From NCBI GenBank assembly GCA_030746535.1, contig JASLML010000005.1:1-55851 (forward strand): 55,851 bases of DNA. Direction: 5' to 3'. Below, piece after piece: positions 15,833-25,061 of the stretch. The notes below the pieces were generated by a model. The model was not told the DNA's origin and made no database searches. It saw only the letters and a program-made list of their open reading frames with translations. The DNA is from Fidelibacterota bacterium (lineage in GTDB: Bacteria; Fidelibacterota; Marinisomatia; Marinisomatales; TCS55). The position numbers and the translations under genes were made by a program. Positions within the stretch are counted from its first letter, which is position 1. Every line of letters starts with the position of its first letter.

Positions 15833-17079
15833 GTTTTGCGTTCTTTTTTGCGAGCAGCGGGGAAAAGAATATTATTCAGGATCAGCCTGTATCCCGGAGA
15901 ATGCCGATGTAGTGACAGATCGGTTGGTGGATCTCCGACGTAATGCTGGTAATCTTCAGGATCGTGCCCGCCCAAAAATGTGTATGTTCCCTGGCCGAAA
16001 TTTCCATGCAGATATTTCACTTGCGGAGAAGCCGGATCCTCGCCCATGATGACCACATGTTTCTTTATTAAGTTCCTGTGAAATCCAGTGGTTTGGCCCA
16101 TGAATCCTTTTACAACCGCAACATGATTTTGAGTCAGCATGGTAGGAACGGGATCAAATTTGGCTGAGAACTCAAACAGCGAGAAATAATCGACCTCAGC
16201 GCCGCGTGTTACGGGGTTGTGACTGGGAGGGAAATCGATATCGGAAAATTCGTATACCATCGGATCAGGCAAAAGGGTAAAATCGGTGAAGGCAAATGTA
16301 TTGGAAAAATTGAGTTTTGACTGGGCATCGCTATCGATAGGTGTGCCGTCAAAAACAGAATGCACGGCATCGATCCCTTCCATCGCTAAGGCAATGTCAT
16401 ACGAATCGGTGGCAGAACACATCGCAAATAAGAATCCGCCTCTACCCACATATGATTTAATGGCTTGGGCAACTGCCTTTTTTTCTGCATGCACCGAAGC
16501 AAACTCAAACCTTGCTGCCATTGCTTCAAATTCTGCTTTTTGGCTGATGTACCAGGGTGCTGTGTGATAGTTGCGGTAAAATTTTCCATACTGCCCCGTA
16601 AAATCTTCGTGATGGAGGTGCAGCCAGTCATAGCTATCAAGTCCGTCTGTAAGCACTTCCTCGTCCCACAGAGTTTCATAGGGAACTTCCGAGTAGGTTA
16701 ATGCAAGCGTTACAGCATCATCCCAGGGCTGCTTGTTGGGCGGAGTGTAGATCGCAATTTTGGGTGCTTTTTCGAGCAGAATTACATCCATATTTTGTTG
16801 TTCAATTTCACCCATAATATTCAAAATGTCGGTAGCAGATACCTGTTCGAATGTAACGCCACGAACCCGGCATTCCTGCTCAATAGCAGAAAACCCCTGT
16901 GTTAGGAATGCTCCTCCCCGATAGTTGAGAAGCCATTCCACGTTGATGTCGCGCTCCAGAACCCAGTAGGCAATGCCGTACGCTTTTAGATGATCATTTT
17001 GCTGCTCATCCATCGGAATCAGAATTTTCTGCGCAGAAATCACACAAACAGATACAACAGCAATGCAGATTCTTTTCAT
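15829..17079 (-). CDS. Secreted protein of the family mislabelled 'asparagine synthetase B' in FCB bacteria
   Basis: The 416-residue protein carries a signal peptide (residues 1-17, MKRICIAVVSVCVISAQ). The mature protein starts KILIPMDEQQNDHLKAYGIA, followed by NVEWLLNYRGGAFL, a pattern I recognise from Bacteroidota proteins annotated as asparagine synthetase B. It lacks the N-terminal catalytic Cys2 and the ATP-pyrophosphatase domain of true AsnB, so that name is unsupported. Visible features are a His-rich WLHLHHEDF (152-160), a nucleophile-elbow-like GGFLFAMCSATDS with Cys221, and a C-terminal GTYTFLGGHDPEDYQH. The class I amidotransferase-like fold is a guess. It overlaps the TPR gene upstream, in an operon with DUF4159 and DUF4175, so an envelope role is likely. 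Confidence 0.7.
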   Translation of the reverse strand: MKRICIAVVSVCVISAQKILIPMDEQQNDHLKAYGIAYWVLERDINVEWLLNYRGGAFLTQGFSAIEQECRVRGVTFEQVSATDILNIMGEIEQQNMDVILLEKAPKIAIYTPPNKQPWDDAVTLALTYSEVPYETLWDEEVLTDGLDSYDWLHLHHEDFTGQYGKFYRNYHTAPWYISQKAEFEAMAARFEFASVHAEKKAVAQAIKSYVGRGGFLFAMCSATDSYDIALAMEGIDAVHSVFDGTPIDSDAQSKLNFSNTFAFTDFTLLPDPMVYEFSDIDFPPSHNPVTRGAEVDYFSLFEFSAKFDPVPTMLTQNHVAVVKGFMGQTTGFHRNLIKKHVVIMGEDPASPQVKYLHGNFGQGTYTFLGGHDPEDYQHYVGDPPTDLSLHRHSPGYRLILNNILFPAARKKERKT

Positions 17080-18977
17080 CAGCTTTCAAGCCTATCATTA
17101 ATGTCTCGCACATGGCGGCGGATCGGTTCGGCAAACAGAGAGGATGGATATGCCTCAAGAACAGCAAGGTAGTGGGTCAGGGCTTCTTTGGGATCATTGT
17201 AAATATATTCGAACAATTCACCCTTCAGCACAAGAGCATGGCTGGCAAAGTATGTTCCGCTAAGGCGATCCAGTACAGCCAGAACTTTTTCAGGTTCACG
17301 CAAACTGAAACGGATAACAGCCTCTCTGTAGGCTGCATTGGGCGTAATCTTGGCTTGTGGAAATTGCTTTGCAATATAATCCAGCAATTCTGCTGCTTCG
17401 GATAATTTTGATTGTCGTATGAGCTTTTCGGCACGCAGGTAATCAAGAAAGGCGGTTGAATCAGCGGAATTTTTTGATTCATTTCCCAGCGATAACAGAT
17501 CGTTCATTTCTAAGAGGTCATTAAAATACGGATGATTGGGCTGCAATCTGAACAGAATGGAATCCAAGTGTGATTGCGCTGCACTTGCATCCCCGGAAAG
17601 AAAGTAGGCCTGAATTGATTTTATTGTGAATGCATGGTTGGAGCTGTTGATTATATGATCCGGAATTTCATTTCGTATAAATACAATGCATTTTTCCGGA
17701 TTTCCTTCGGCCAGTAATATATCGCATAATCGCATATACACGGCCTGCTGCAAATGAAGTTTTATCTTGGGGGATAGAGCGGCGTTCAGTGAAAGCCGCG
17801 CGCCATCAAAATCGCGGGTAAACCTGTATTGAATTTCTGCCAGGCGCAGGTGCACCTGCGGTGAAATATCCAATCCGGCATTGCGGTTTAAAATATCCTG
17901 GTACAATTCAAAAGTTGAAGAAAGAGATACGGATGATATGCTTGGCCGTCCGTAAAAATGATCCTCAAAAAATATGTTATCTTTGAAATAAGTAGCAAAT
18001 TGGGGCTGCCGTGATTCAATGACTATTTGTTGTTCGTAGGTCTGGCCCATTCCTAATAGGGCAGTGCCGATCTGTTGTGGTAAGACTGCTGCTGATTGTT
18101 TGGATCTATTCAGGATCTGCTGATAGATATCCATGGATTTGGTGTATTCCTTTTCCGACCGTAAAAACGACGCAAGCGATAAAAATCTGTCGGTGTCGGC
18201 CGCTGATTCAAATCCCATAAGCAAATGATTTTCGACCGCTGATTCAAATTTTCCGAGTTTGAAATAATAGCCAGCCAGTATTCTGCGAATAGGTTTTTCA
18301 TTATCTTCCAAATGTTCGATTAAGATTTTTTCAATTATCGGAACTGCCGATTCTTCATCGCTCATCAGCAATACCTTATCCTGAATGAATTTCTCTCTTT
18401 TGGGCTGAAATTTGAGATGCAGGATGTATTCTTCCAGGGCCAGATCATAGGACCTCCTGACATCGTAGAAATGTGCCAGGTCTATAGCCATAAAATCAGG
18501 CAGCTGCAAGTTGTCGCGACCCCGCTGAATGAGCGCTTGTGCTTCCTTTGTTAGCGCCAGGTTTGTGTAATTCCTGAATAATAGCTGATAGATGTGGTGG
18601 CTTTTGCTGTGCTGTTTTTCAATATCCATCCATAGCCTGGAGGCTCTATCCGGATCCTCCATGCGGTGAAACATTTCACCTAATGCTATCTGCTCTGTGA
18701 CGTCATTGGGGAACAGATCCAGCCATTTGGAAATTAGTTCAGCGGAGTTCTCGTAATTCCCCTGGCGAAGGTAATTGCGCTTCAGGTTGTTGTAATTTTG
18801 CCTGTTTTCAGGATTGGCAGTGTATATTGATTCATAGATCTTTTGTGCAGTTTCAAGATCGCCCTTCTGCTCCAGTAGCAATGCCTCCTGCACAGCACCC
18901 TCTCCCATGGGAGAAACTCTGATTTGCCCAATTGCAATTGCAGCAATGCATATCACACAGGTAAGTAATCGATTCAT
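17079..18977 (-). CDS. Exported TPR-repeat protein
   Basis: A 632-residue protein with a signal peptide (about residues 1-18, ending AIAIGQ) and tetratricopeptide-type helical repeats along its length. Examples are EALLLEQKGDLETAQKIYESIYTANP, ENSAELISKWLDLFPN and the C-terminal KLSEAAELLDYIAKQFPQ and PKEALTHYLAVLEAYPSS. It probably acts as a periplasmic scaffold. Its start overlaps the DUF4175 stop and its stop overlaps the AsnB-like start, implying coupled translation and perhaps a physical complex. No enzymatic domain is visible. Confidence 0.8.
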   Translation of the reverse strand: MNRLLTCVICIAAIAIGQIRVSPMGEGAVQEALLLEQKGDLETAQKIYESIYTANPENRQNYNNLKRNYLRQGNYENSAELISKWLDLFPNDVTEQIALGEMFHRMEDPDRASRLWMDIEKQHSKSHHIYQLLFRNYTNLALTKEAQALIQRGRDNLQLPDFMAIDLAHFYDVRRSYDLALEEYILHLKFQPKREKFIQDKVLLMSDEESAVPIIEKILIEHLEDNEKPIRRILAGYYFKLGKFESAVENHLLMGFESAADTDRFLSLASFLRSEKEYTKSMDIYQQILNRSKQSAAVLPQQIGTALLGMGQTYEQQIVIESRQPQFATYFKDNIFFEDHFYGRPSISSVSLSSTFELYQDILNRNAGLDISPQVHLRLAEIQYRFTRDFDGARLSLNAALSPKIKLHLQQAVYMRLCDILLAEGNPEKCIVFIRNEIPDHIINSSNHAFTIKSIQAYFLSGDASAAQSHLDSILFRLQPNHPYFNDLLEMNDLLSLGNESKNSADSTAFLDYLRAEKLIRQSKLSEAAELLDYIAKQFPQAKITPNAAYREAVIRFSLREPEKVLAVLDRLSGTYFASHALVLKGELFEYIYNDPKEALTHYLAVLEAYPSSLFAEPIRRHVRDINDRLES

Positions 18978-21900
18978 TTAATTTTCTCTGCTGTTTCCTG
19001 AAGAGAGTCAATAACAGCCGGTTCCTGAATTATATCGTCATTTTGGCTGATTAACTGAAAATACCTTCTTATCATTGCTTTGTAATCCCTTGAATATCCG
19101 GATTGCATCGCTCTGTTCAGAGCTTCAATAGCAAGGTTTCTGCGCTGTCCCAAATCGTTGGGCAGGCCGCCGGGTCCTGCGTATGAAATCAGTTCTGCCG
19201 TTTCGGATGTACGCTCTTCCTTGGTACCTTTTTGGGCCAGAGATTTTTGACTGTCCAGCATTCGCGACAATATTCGTTCCTGTTTTTCAGCTGTTTTCTT
19301 AGTAAATCTTCTTCTTTCCAGATCGTGAATAACATCATCCATCTCATTGGCAATTCCGCTGAGGTCTCCCAACCCCTTGTTGGATGAACCACGCATTTCA
19401 TCCGCCAATTCCTGAAGTGATTTTCTAACGCCCTTTTGCTGCTGAAGCATGCGCTGCATCAGCGCCTGCTGCAGAGATGCCGCCATCTGTCCCATGGCCA
19501 ACTGCATCCCCTGCTGGTTTAGGCCGTCCTGCTGGCCTGCCAACTGTTCCATTCGTTTTAGGAACTGATCAAAACCGCTTGCAGATCCGGAGGATTGAAC
19601 ATCGTTAATAGCATTCATGACTGTGAGCGCAGCATCATTCAGCGATTTCATAGCCGCATCTTGGTTACCCTTTGCTCCGGAATTGTTGCGCTCAGCCAGT
19701 TTCTTTTTTGCTGATTCCATTTGCGCATAGGTCATTCCCATAGCTTTTCCCATTTCAGGAGAAATGGCAAATGTCTTTTTGGACAAGGCGATCATTTCAT
19801 CCATAATCTGCTTTAATTGATCCTGAAGCATCAGCTGCTCCACCGCTGATGCCTGCAGCTGGGGAGAGCTTCTGGACAACAGCTGCGTTTTGCCGGTCAG
19901 ATTTTCCTGTGATTTAGAAAGAGTAAGAATATCGCGCATAATGTTTCTGAATTCCCCGGCAATCTGATTTGCAGTTTGCTGCTGAAAATTCTGCTGAATT
20001 GCTTCTACCTGATCCAGGATGTTTTGAAGGTCTTTCTGTACTTCGGCAGAAGATTGTGCGGCATCCTCAGCGTTTCTCTGGTTCAACTGCTGTATCGTTC
20101 TTCCAAAATCCAAACGTGTTTTTGCCATATCCTGAGATCGCTTTAGGCTGTTCAACTGGTCCGCTGAGGGAGGATGAATATCTGTTAACGCATCTTCGGC
20201 CTCCTTCATAACGCGATCTATATTCGAAAATTCTTCTTTCAGCCGCTGTTCTTCCTGGCTCATTCTTGCAAATTCGGATGGCTCTGCATCCGAACCATAT
20301 TCTTCGATCTTTTCTGACAATTCTTCCTGCATATCTGCAAGAGCTTCCAGCCGTGTTTTGAGTTCTTCCATTTTCTGTTCTGCATGAACCTGTTTAAATA
20401 TATCGATAAAGCGGTCAAGGTCAGCTTCTAGTTTTTCAAGATTTTGGCTCATGTTCTTCATTGCTGCAGAAAGGTCTTTTACATCCATTCTGGACAAGGC
20501 TTGATCAACTTTGTCCATACTTTGCATAAAATCTTCGTTCATTAATTCGTTTACCAGCGATTGCAGTTGTTCAAATTTTTCCAACAGTTGCGGTGAAAAA
20601 AGCTGGTGCTTTTCTGCAGAATTTGTAAGCGCTTCAAGCTGATCTGCCATGCGCTGCATCATTTCTACCTGTTCACGCACTTTTTCCATTGATTTTCTGA
20701 TCTGCTGCTCCTGATCCCATTCCAAAGATTCGGCTTTGCGCAGTTCAAGCTCCGCTTTGTCCAGTTTATCTTTTACGTTATCCACGTCTTCCGCATTCAA
20801 TACAGCAGCGTCAAGAATTTTATCCTCTGATTCATTGAATGATGCAAATAGATCCGATAGCGAGGGAATGCGCGCTATGTATGTCCCGGATAATGCTTTT
20901 TTTGGGCCGGAAATAAGATCATTATCATACAACTCAAAATGATAATGCACCTCATCCTCAGGCATCAACCCAAGGTCGCTCAAATTCCATAACGTCTCCA
21001 ATTCCTGATTCAATACATCCGGATCGGGGATTGGAATAGAAAAAATCGAGAGCATCGGATCTGCCTGAATATAGCTGGGCCGTTGAATTTCGTATCCCAC
21101 CTGAAGCGTGGTAAAGCCGTAATCATCTTTCATATTCAGCTTGAGCGAAAGCATTTGGTCGCTGCCAAGCTCAACAACCGGAGGAGGCTCAATGATGCTC
21201 AGTTCCGGGTGTAAATCGGGAATCATATACAAGCGGTAGGGCACCGGATTGCGATTGTGAATTCCACGCCTATCCTCCAAGTGTATAGAAAATGAATCAT
21301 CTTTTTTGATGACAAAGGTGCCTTCGGCCTTCTTGCCGCGAACAGCAAGAAGCAATGTGTCCTGCTGAAAATAAATTTGCCCCTTTTTCAAGGGGCGGTT
21401 ACTCGATAATTTTACGGTAACATTGGATCCGTAAACACCTTCAACATTTGCCTGTTGGCCTTCCTGTGTAATTGCAGGAAGTTTCGTATACGGCGGAGGA
21501 ATCACCTTTATACTGAAAAATTCAACCATCGGTCGATCGGTCACAGTTATATCATACTGGTGCGTTTCAACCCTATCCCACGATTGCCAAAAATGTTTTG
21601 CAGGTACAAATCCTTGGTACGCATAATCCTGAAATACTTCTTTAAGCTGGAAAGTATAGCTACTGGATGAATCTATTCCAGCAGCATAGAGTTCAGTAAC
21701 GCCACCGACAGCGGGAGTTAATGAAAGATATACTGAGTCGGGCTCACCATCCTGAACGGAAAACACGATTTCAGCCGGATCCCCGCCCAGCAAATGAATG
21801 TGCCCCGTTTTATTTGTGATGCTAAACGGCGTGGGAACGGGAAAAGAGGTTCGCGGATGGGCCCAGCGAAACACTGCTTCTGAACTATGTGTCCAGGTAA

Positions 21901-22405
21901 GAGATAATACCAGGAGCGATCCAACAAGCGTTGCCAGTGTAATGTGCTGCCAGCGCTCCGCACGCTTTAAGGGGAAGAGAGTTGCGAGGTCCAACTGCTT
22001 TAAGTCTGACAGTACTGATGAGATGAATGATGCGCTTAATTCCTTGGATTGGCTTTGAGCGGCTGAACGTTCAAGCTGCAGCGCATTTAAGACATCATCG
22101 GTATTTTTAAATGCGAGGGATCCCGTTCTGCGGGAAAGTCCAGACCATGTGTAGCGATAAATTTTATTCTTTACTATCAGGATTCCCAGCACCGCTGCTG
22201 CGCTGAGGCCTAGCAGAACAAGTATGGCTGCGGTAATCCATATTCCGTATCTTACTTGCGGCGAAAAATAAAACACGCTCTCCAGAAGGATAAGGCATAA
22301 TACACTCACAATTCCACTAGTGTACAATAGCCATGAAAGGGTAAATACATCTGCACGGATGGCTGCTTGACGTATTTTAGAAAGTTCGTTTTGGATTGCA
22401 GGCAT
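18974..22405 (-). CDS. DUF4175 family membrane-anchored coiled-coil protein
   Basis: A 1143-residue protein. Transmembrane segments lie at about 22-45, 54-78 and 152-172; after the third, the region SEAVFRWAHPRTSFPVPTPF begins the large extracytoplasmic part. Ig-like beta segments span about 185-500 (for example PPPYTKLP and EPPPVVELGSDQ). A very long Gln/Glu/Met-rich coiled coil runs from about 520 to 1080, and a conserved-looking C-terminal segment follows (LISYAGPGGLPNDLGQRRNLAIEALNRAM, in part). This is the DUF4175 family of FCB bacteria, whose function is unknown and which usually sits beside DUF4159, DUF58 and MoxR genes. Here DUF4159 is four bases upstream, but DUF58 and MoxR are absent. 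Confidence 0.85.
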   Translation of the reverse strand: MPAIQNELSKIRQAAIRADVFTLSWLLYTSGIVSVLCLILLESVFYFSPQVRYGIWITAAILVLLGLSAAAVLGILIVKNKIYRYTWSGLSRRTGSLAFKNTDDVLNALQLERSAAQSQSKELSASFISSVLSDLKQLDLATLFPLKRAERWQHITLATLVGSLLVLSLTWTHSSEAVFRWAHPRTSFPVPTPFSITNKTGHIHLLGGDPAEIVFSVQDGEPDSVYLSLTPAVGGVTELYAAGIDSSSSYTFQLKEVFQDYAYQGFVPAKHFWQSWDRVETHQYDITVTDRPMVEFFSIKVIPPPYTKLPAITQEGQQANVEGVYGSNVTVKLSSNRPLKKGQIYFQQDTLLLAVRGKKAEGTFVIKKDDSFSIHLEDRRGIHNRNPVPYRLYMIPDLHPELSIIEPPPVVELGSDQMLSLKLNMKDDYGFTTLQVGYEIQRPSYIQADPMLSIFSIPIPDPDVLNQELETLWNLSDLGLMPEDEVHYHFELYDNDLISGPKKALSGTYIARIPSLSDLFASFNESEDKILDAAVLNAEDVDNVKDKLDKAELELRKAESLEWDQEQQIRKSMEKVREQVEMMQRMADQLEALTNSAEKHQLFSPQLLEKFEQLQSLVNELMNEDFMQSMDKVDQALSRMDVKDLSAAMKNMSQNLEKLEADLDRFIDIFKQVHAEQKMEELKTRLEALADMQEELSEKIEEYGSDAEPSEFARMSQEEQRLKEEFSNIDRVMKEAEDALTDIHPPSADQLNSLKRSQDMAKTRLDFGRTIQQLNQRNAEDAAQSSAEVQKDLQNILDQVEAIQQNFQQQTANQIAGEFRNIMRDILTLSKSQENLTGKTQLLSRSSPQLQASAVEQLMLQDQLKQIMDEMIALSKKTFAISPEMGKAMGMTYAQMESAKKKLAERNNSGAKGNQDAAMKSLNDAALTVMNAINDVQSSGSASGFDQFLKRMEQLAGQQDGLNQQGMQLAMGQMAASLQQALMQRMLQQQKGVRKSLQELADEMRGSSNKGLGDLSGIANEMDDVIHDLERRRFTKKTAEKQERILSRMLDSQKSLAQKGTKEERTSETAELISYAGPGGLPNDLGQRRNLAIEALNRAMQSGYSRDYKAMIRRYFQLISQNDDIIQEPAVIDSLQETAEKIK

Positions 22406-22409
22406 AGTG

Positions 22410-23054
22410 TTATTGTGTCAGAGCATAGGTAACAATATTTACACCGAATTTCAGTGCAGTCTCACGTACGGCCCAAGGATTGTTGTGGACTTCGGGATCT
22501 TCCCATCCATCGCCCAGATCGGATTCGTATGTGTACAGCAGCATGATTCTGTCCCCATCGAAAATAGCGTATGCCTGAGGTGGTTTGCCGTCATGCTCAT
22601 GGATTTTCGGCAGACCCTCGGGAAATGAAAAGTAAGCAGAAAAAAGAGGATGTTCATGCGGCAGCTCGACAAGCGATCGCCCCGGAAATACTTTTTGGAT
22701 TTCGCGGCGGAACGAAACATCCAAGCCGTAATTGTCATCCACGTGCAAAAATGCCCCTGATAAAAGGAATTGCCTGAGGCGGATCGCTTCTTCATCTGAA
22801 AACCTGAGATTGCCGTGTCCGGTCAAATATAGGTAGGGATAATCGGTCAATTCCTTATCAGTAAGTTTGACCCGCGCTTCCGCAGCAGTTTTCATATTGG
22901 TAGCCGATGATACATAATTGAGCAAATTGGGAAGGCTGCTCGGATCGCTGTACCAGTCACCACCTCCGCTGTAATGGACGCGTGCTATGGTGAATTCCTG
23001 TCCGCTTGCTGTGCAAATCAGGATTGTGAAAAGAATGGCTGATATTTTTCTCAT
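22410..23054 (-). CDS. DUF4159 family exported protein
   Basis: A 214-residue protein with a signal peptide (residues 1-19, ending TASGQ). The mature part has the family hallmarks: ARVHYSGGGDWYSDPSSLPNL-type start, YLYLTGHGN near residue 75, LRQFLLSGAFLHVDDNYG near 93-110, and PHEHPLFSAYF. The fold resembles class I glutamine amidotransferases without an evident catalytic Cys. It is the first gene of the minus-strand operon. Its start is 150 bases from the divergent beta-barrel/TPR fusion gene, so both may share a regulatory region. Confidence 0.85.
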   Translation of the reverse strand: MRKISAILFTILICTASGQEFTIARVHYSGGGDWYSDPSSLPNLLNYVSSATNMKTAAEARVKLTDKELTDYPYLYLTGHGNLRFSDEEAIRLRQFLLSGAFLHVDDNYGLDVSFRREIQKVFPGRSLVELPHEHPLFSAYFSFPEGLPKIHEHDGKPPQAYAIFDGDRIMLLYTYESDLGDGWEDPEVHNNPWAVRETALKFGVNIVTYALTQ

Positions 23055-23167
23055 CGTTAATTAATTGATCCTTTAATGGAATTTCTTCTGCCGAGTTCCG
23101 TATGAAGATTCAATTTAGGGAATACAAAGCATTCTGAACCACAGCAACAGCTGAAATTCTGTTTCTC

Positions 23168-23197
23168 TTGATCGCTTATTCCTGCGGGGTTATTTTG
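23168..23197 (+). promoter_or_regulatory. Predicted promoter of the beta-barrel/TPR/OmlA-like fusion gene
   Basis: TTG (23168-23170), a 19-base spacer and TTATTTTG (23190-23197) resemble the TTG / TAnnTTTG promoter with one mismatch. The ATG at 23205 is seven bases downstream, so the transcript would be leaderless or nearly so. Confidence 0.4.
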
Positions 23198-23204
23198 AAC
23201 CTTC

Positions 23205-25055
23205 ATGTATCCGAGGTTCATCTTTACAATAGTGACTGTTTGCGGGGCCTTATTTGCAGACCTTGCTGCGCAGGATTCCACCAAATCCTATCTCTGGGGC
23301 CTGATAAAAATTCGTCCTGAAAAAAAAATTGAGTATGAGGACGGATATTGGCGCGACCGCATATTTCGCAGCCGGGAATTCCATGAGCCGATACATTTTA
23401 TACCCTTTGAAGTACGCTACGGATTTGGCTACAATGGCGGCAGCGGAATTGCCGGTCTTGAAATCGACAATGATTTTATGCTTTACGATTCAACGGTTAC
23501 CGAATTCGAGGGTGGAGATTTTTCCAGCCGCATCGGCCACCAGCTGGATATAGATCTGTTAAAAACCAATTTATCATATTATTTGCTGAAAAAAAGTTGG
23601 CTAAACATGCACACCGGGATCAATATACGGTATGCCAATGTTTTCCTTCCGCCTGATCTGCCAGTAGAGGAATGGGGCAATGCAAATACAGGATGGAATC
23701 CGGGCGCAATGAAATTTGCACCGAAAATTTGGGAATACAGCCTCAGCCAATCTATGATGCTGCAGTGGTTTGACCTATGGTATTTAAATCTTCGCTTCTC
23801 GTACGGAATTGCTACAGCAACATTTTACCAAAATGAAGATAAAGAAGATCTTACCAATCCTACCGGCTGGGGGCCGTCTTCATCAATTGCTGGAGGAATC
23901 AGAATTATTCTCAAACAAACTGCTGCCGGAACGCGGCAAAATCAGTTTACGTTCGGCCTTGATATCAAACATTCTTATTCGAAGATATCAAGGATTAACG
24001 ATCCGGATGATGTAACTCCGATATCCAATTTTTACCTTTCCAATTTTGGTGTTTTTGCCACCTTTTCAGCATTTTACGGCGGTTCAAAAACCATGGGGAC
24101 GGTCGGAAAACAATATTATTTCCGTAAGGATTATAAGCAGGCGGTGGAGCATTTAAGTGCTTTTGTTGAAAGATATCCCGAGCACGCAAATCTTTACCGG
24201 GCAAAATACTTGATCGAAGAAAGCGAACGGAAGCTCCCCAAGCAATTGCTGAAAGAAGGGCAAAAATTCGAAGAGCGCAATTTAACCGACCAAGCACTGA
24301 AAAAATACCTTCAGGCTCGGATTTTGGCGGATTCTTCTTTTAAGCCGCTAGTAGAGGATCATATACGAAAAATTGCTGAAGCTGGACTACTGGAGGCAGA
24401 ACGTATCCTGCATTCAGGAGAGGGTGAAAAAGCGGTAGAAATGGTGAAAGAAATCACCCAGTATTTTGCAGAAGCAGAGAGGCGGATTCCGGAATACCAG
24501 GCTTACCATTTATTTTATCAGGCTAAAAAAGCAACACGCTACGGATTTTATGCTAATGCAATGGATTTGCTTGAAAAAGCGGAAAAAAGAGATCCTTCCC
24601 TGCGCTATGAGATTGATATGGTACGAAATGAAATTGCCGGCGCATTGGTAGGCGATGCAAATAAGATTACCGATTTATCATCAATCAATCTTGCGATCCA
24701 ATATCTTGAACAGGCAAAAGAAATTTCGGGTACGCTGGGCAGAGAAAATGAGCGAATCCTGGCAGAGCTTAAAGAAAAGCTGGATCTTAAGGAAACGATT
24801 GTGTTGCAGTCCAAAATTGATGCGCGGATGCTTCAGGAACGAAAGGAAATGGAAACACAAACGCAAATTCCTTCGATTCAGATCGGTATGAACAATTCAC
24901 AGGTGAAGGAAATTATGGGTGAGCCGCGGGAGATCATTCAACAAATATCCAATGACGGCGCTGACCATCAGCTGTGGAAGTACAGATTTGAAGGTCGCCG
25001 CCCGGTTGAACTTTCGTTTATTGATTATATTTTATTTAGGATAGAAGAACAATAG
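23205..25055 (+). CDS. Exported fusion: beta-barrel-like domain, TPR-like helices and C-terminal OmlA/BamE-like domain
   Basis: A 616-residue protein with a signal peptide (about 1-23, ending DLAAQ). Residues about 65-300 alternate aromatic and polar residues as amphipathic beta-strands, such as HFIPFEVRYGFGYNGG and LSNFGVFATFSAFYGG. From about 305, KQYYFRKDYKQAVEHLSAFVERYP starts TPR-like helical repeats running to about 550. The last 55 residues contain IQIGMNNSQVKEIMGEPREI and a later WKYRF, the pattern of SmpA/OmlA (BamE) domains. No lipobox is present. The combination is unusual. It is divergent from the DUF4159-led operon and convergent, six bases apart, with the permease gene. Confidence 0.7.
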   Translation: MYPRFIFTIVTVCGALFADLAAQDSTKSYLWGLIKIRPEKKIEYEDGYWRDRIFRSREFHEPIHFIPFEVRYGFGYNGGSGIAGLEIDNDFMLYDSTVTEFEGGDFSSRIGHQLDIDLLKTNLSYYLLKKSWLNMHTGINIRYANVFLPPDLPVEEWGNANTGWNPGAMKFAPKIWEYSLSQSMMLQWFDLWYLNLRFSYGIATATFYQNEDKEDLTNPTGWGPSSSIAGGIRIILKQTAAGTRQNQFTFGLDIKHSYSKISRINDPDDVTPISNFYLSNFGVFATFSAFYGGSKTMGTVGKQYYFRKDYKQAVEHLSAFVERYPEHANLYRAKYLIEESERKLPKQLLKEGQKFEERNLTDQALKKYLQARILADSSFKPLVEDHIRKIAEAGLLEAERILHSGEGEKAVEMVKEITQYFAEAERRIPEYQAYHLFYQAKKATRYGFYANAMDLLEKAEKRDPSLRYEIDMVRNEIAGALVGDANKITDLSSINLAIQYLEQAKEISGTLGRENERILAELKEKLDLKETIVLQSKIDARMLQERKEMETQTQIPSIQIGMNNSQVKEIMGEPREIIQQISNDGADHQLWKYRFEGRRPVELSFIDYILFRIEEQ

Positions 25056-25061
25056 CCCTGA

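Noticed and set aside
15829-17079. Name 'asparagine synthetase B'
   Set aside because: No catalytic Cys2 or ATP-pyrophosphatase motif, and a signal peptide is present.
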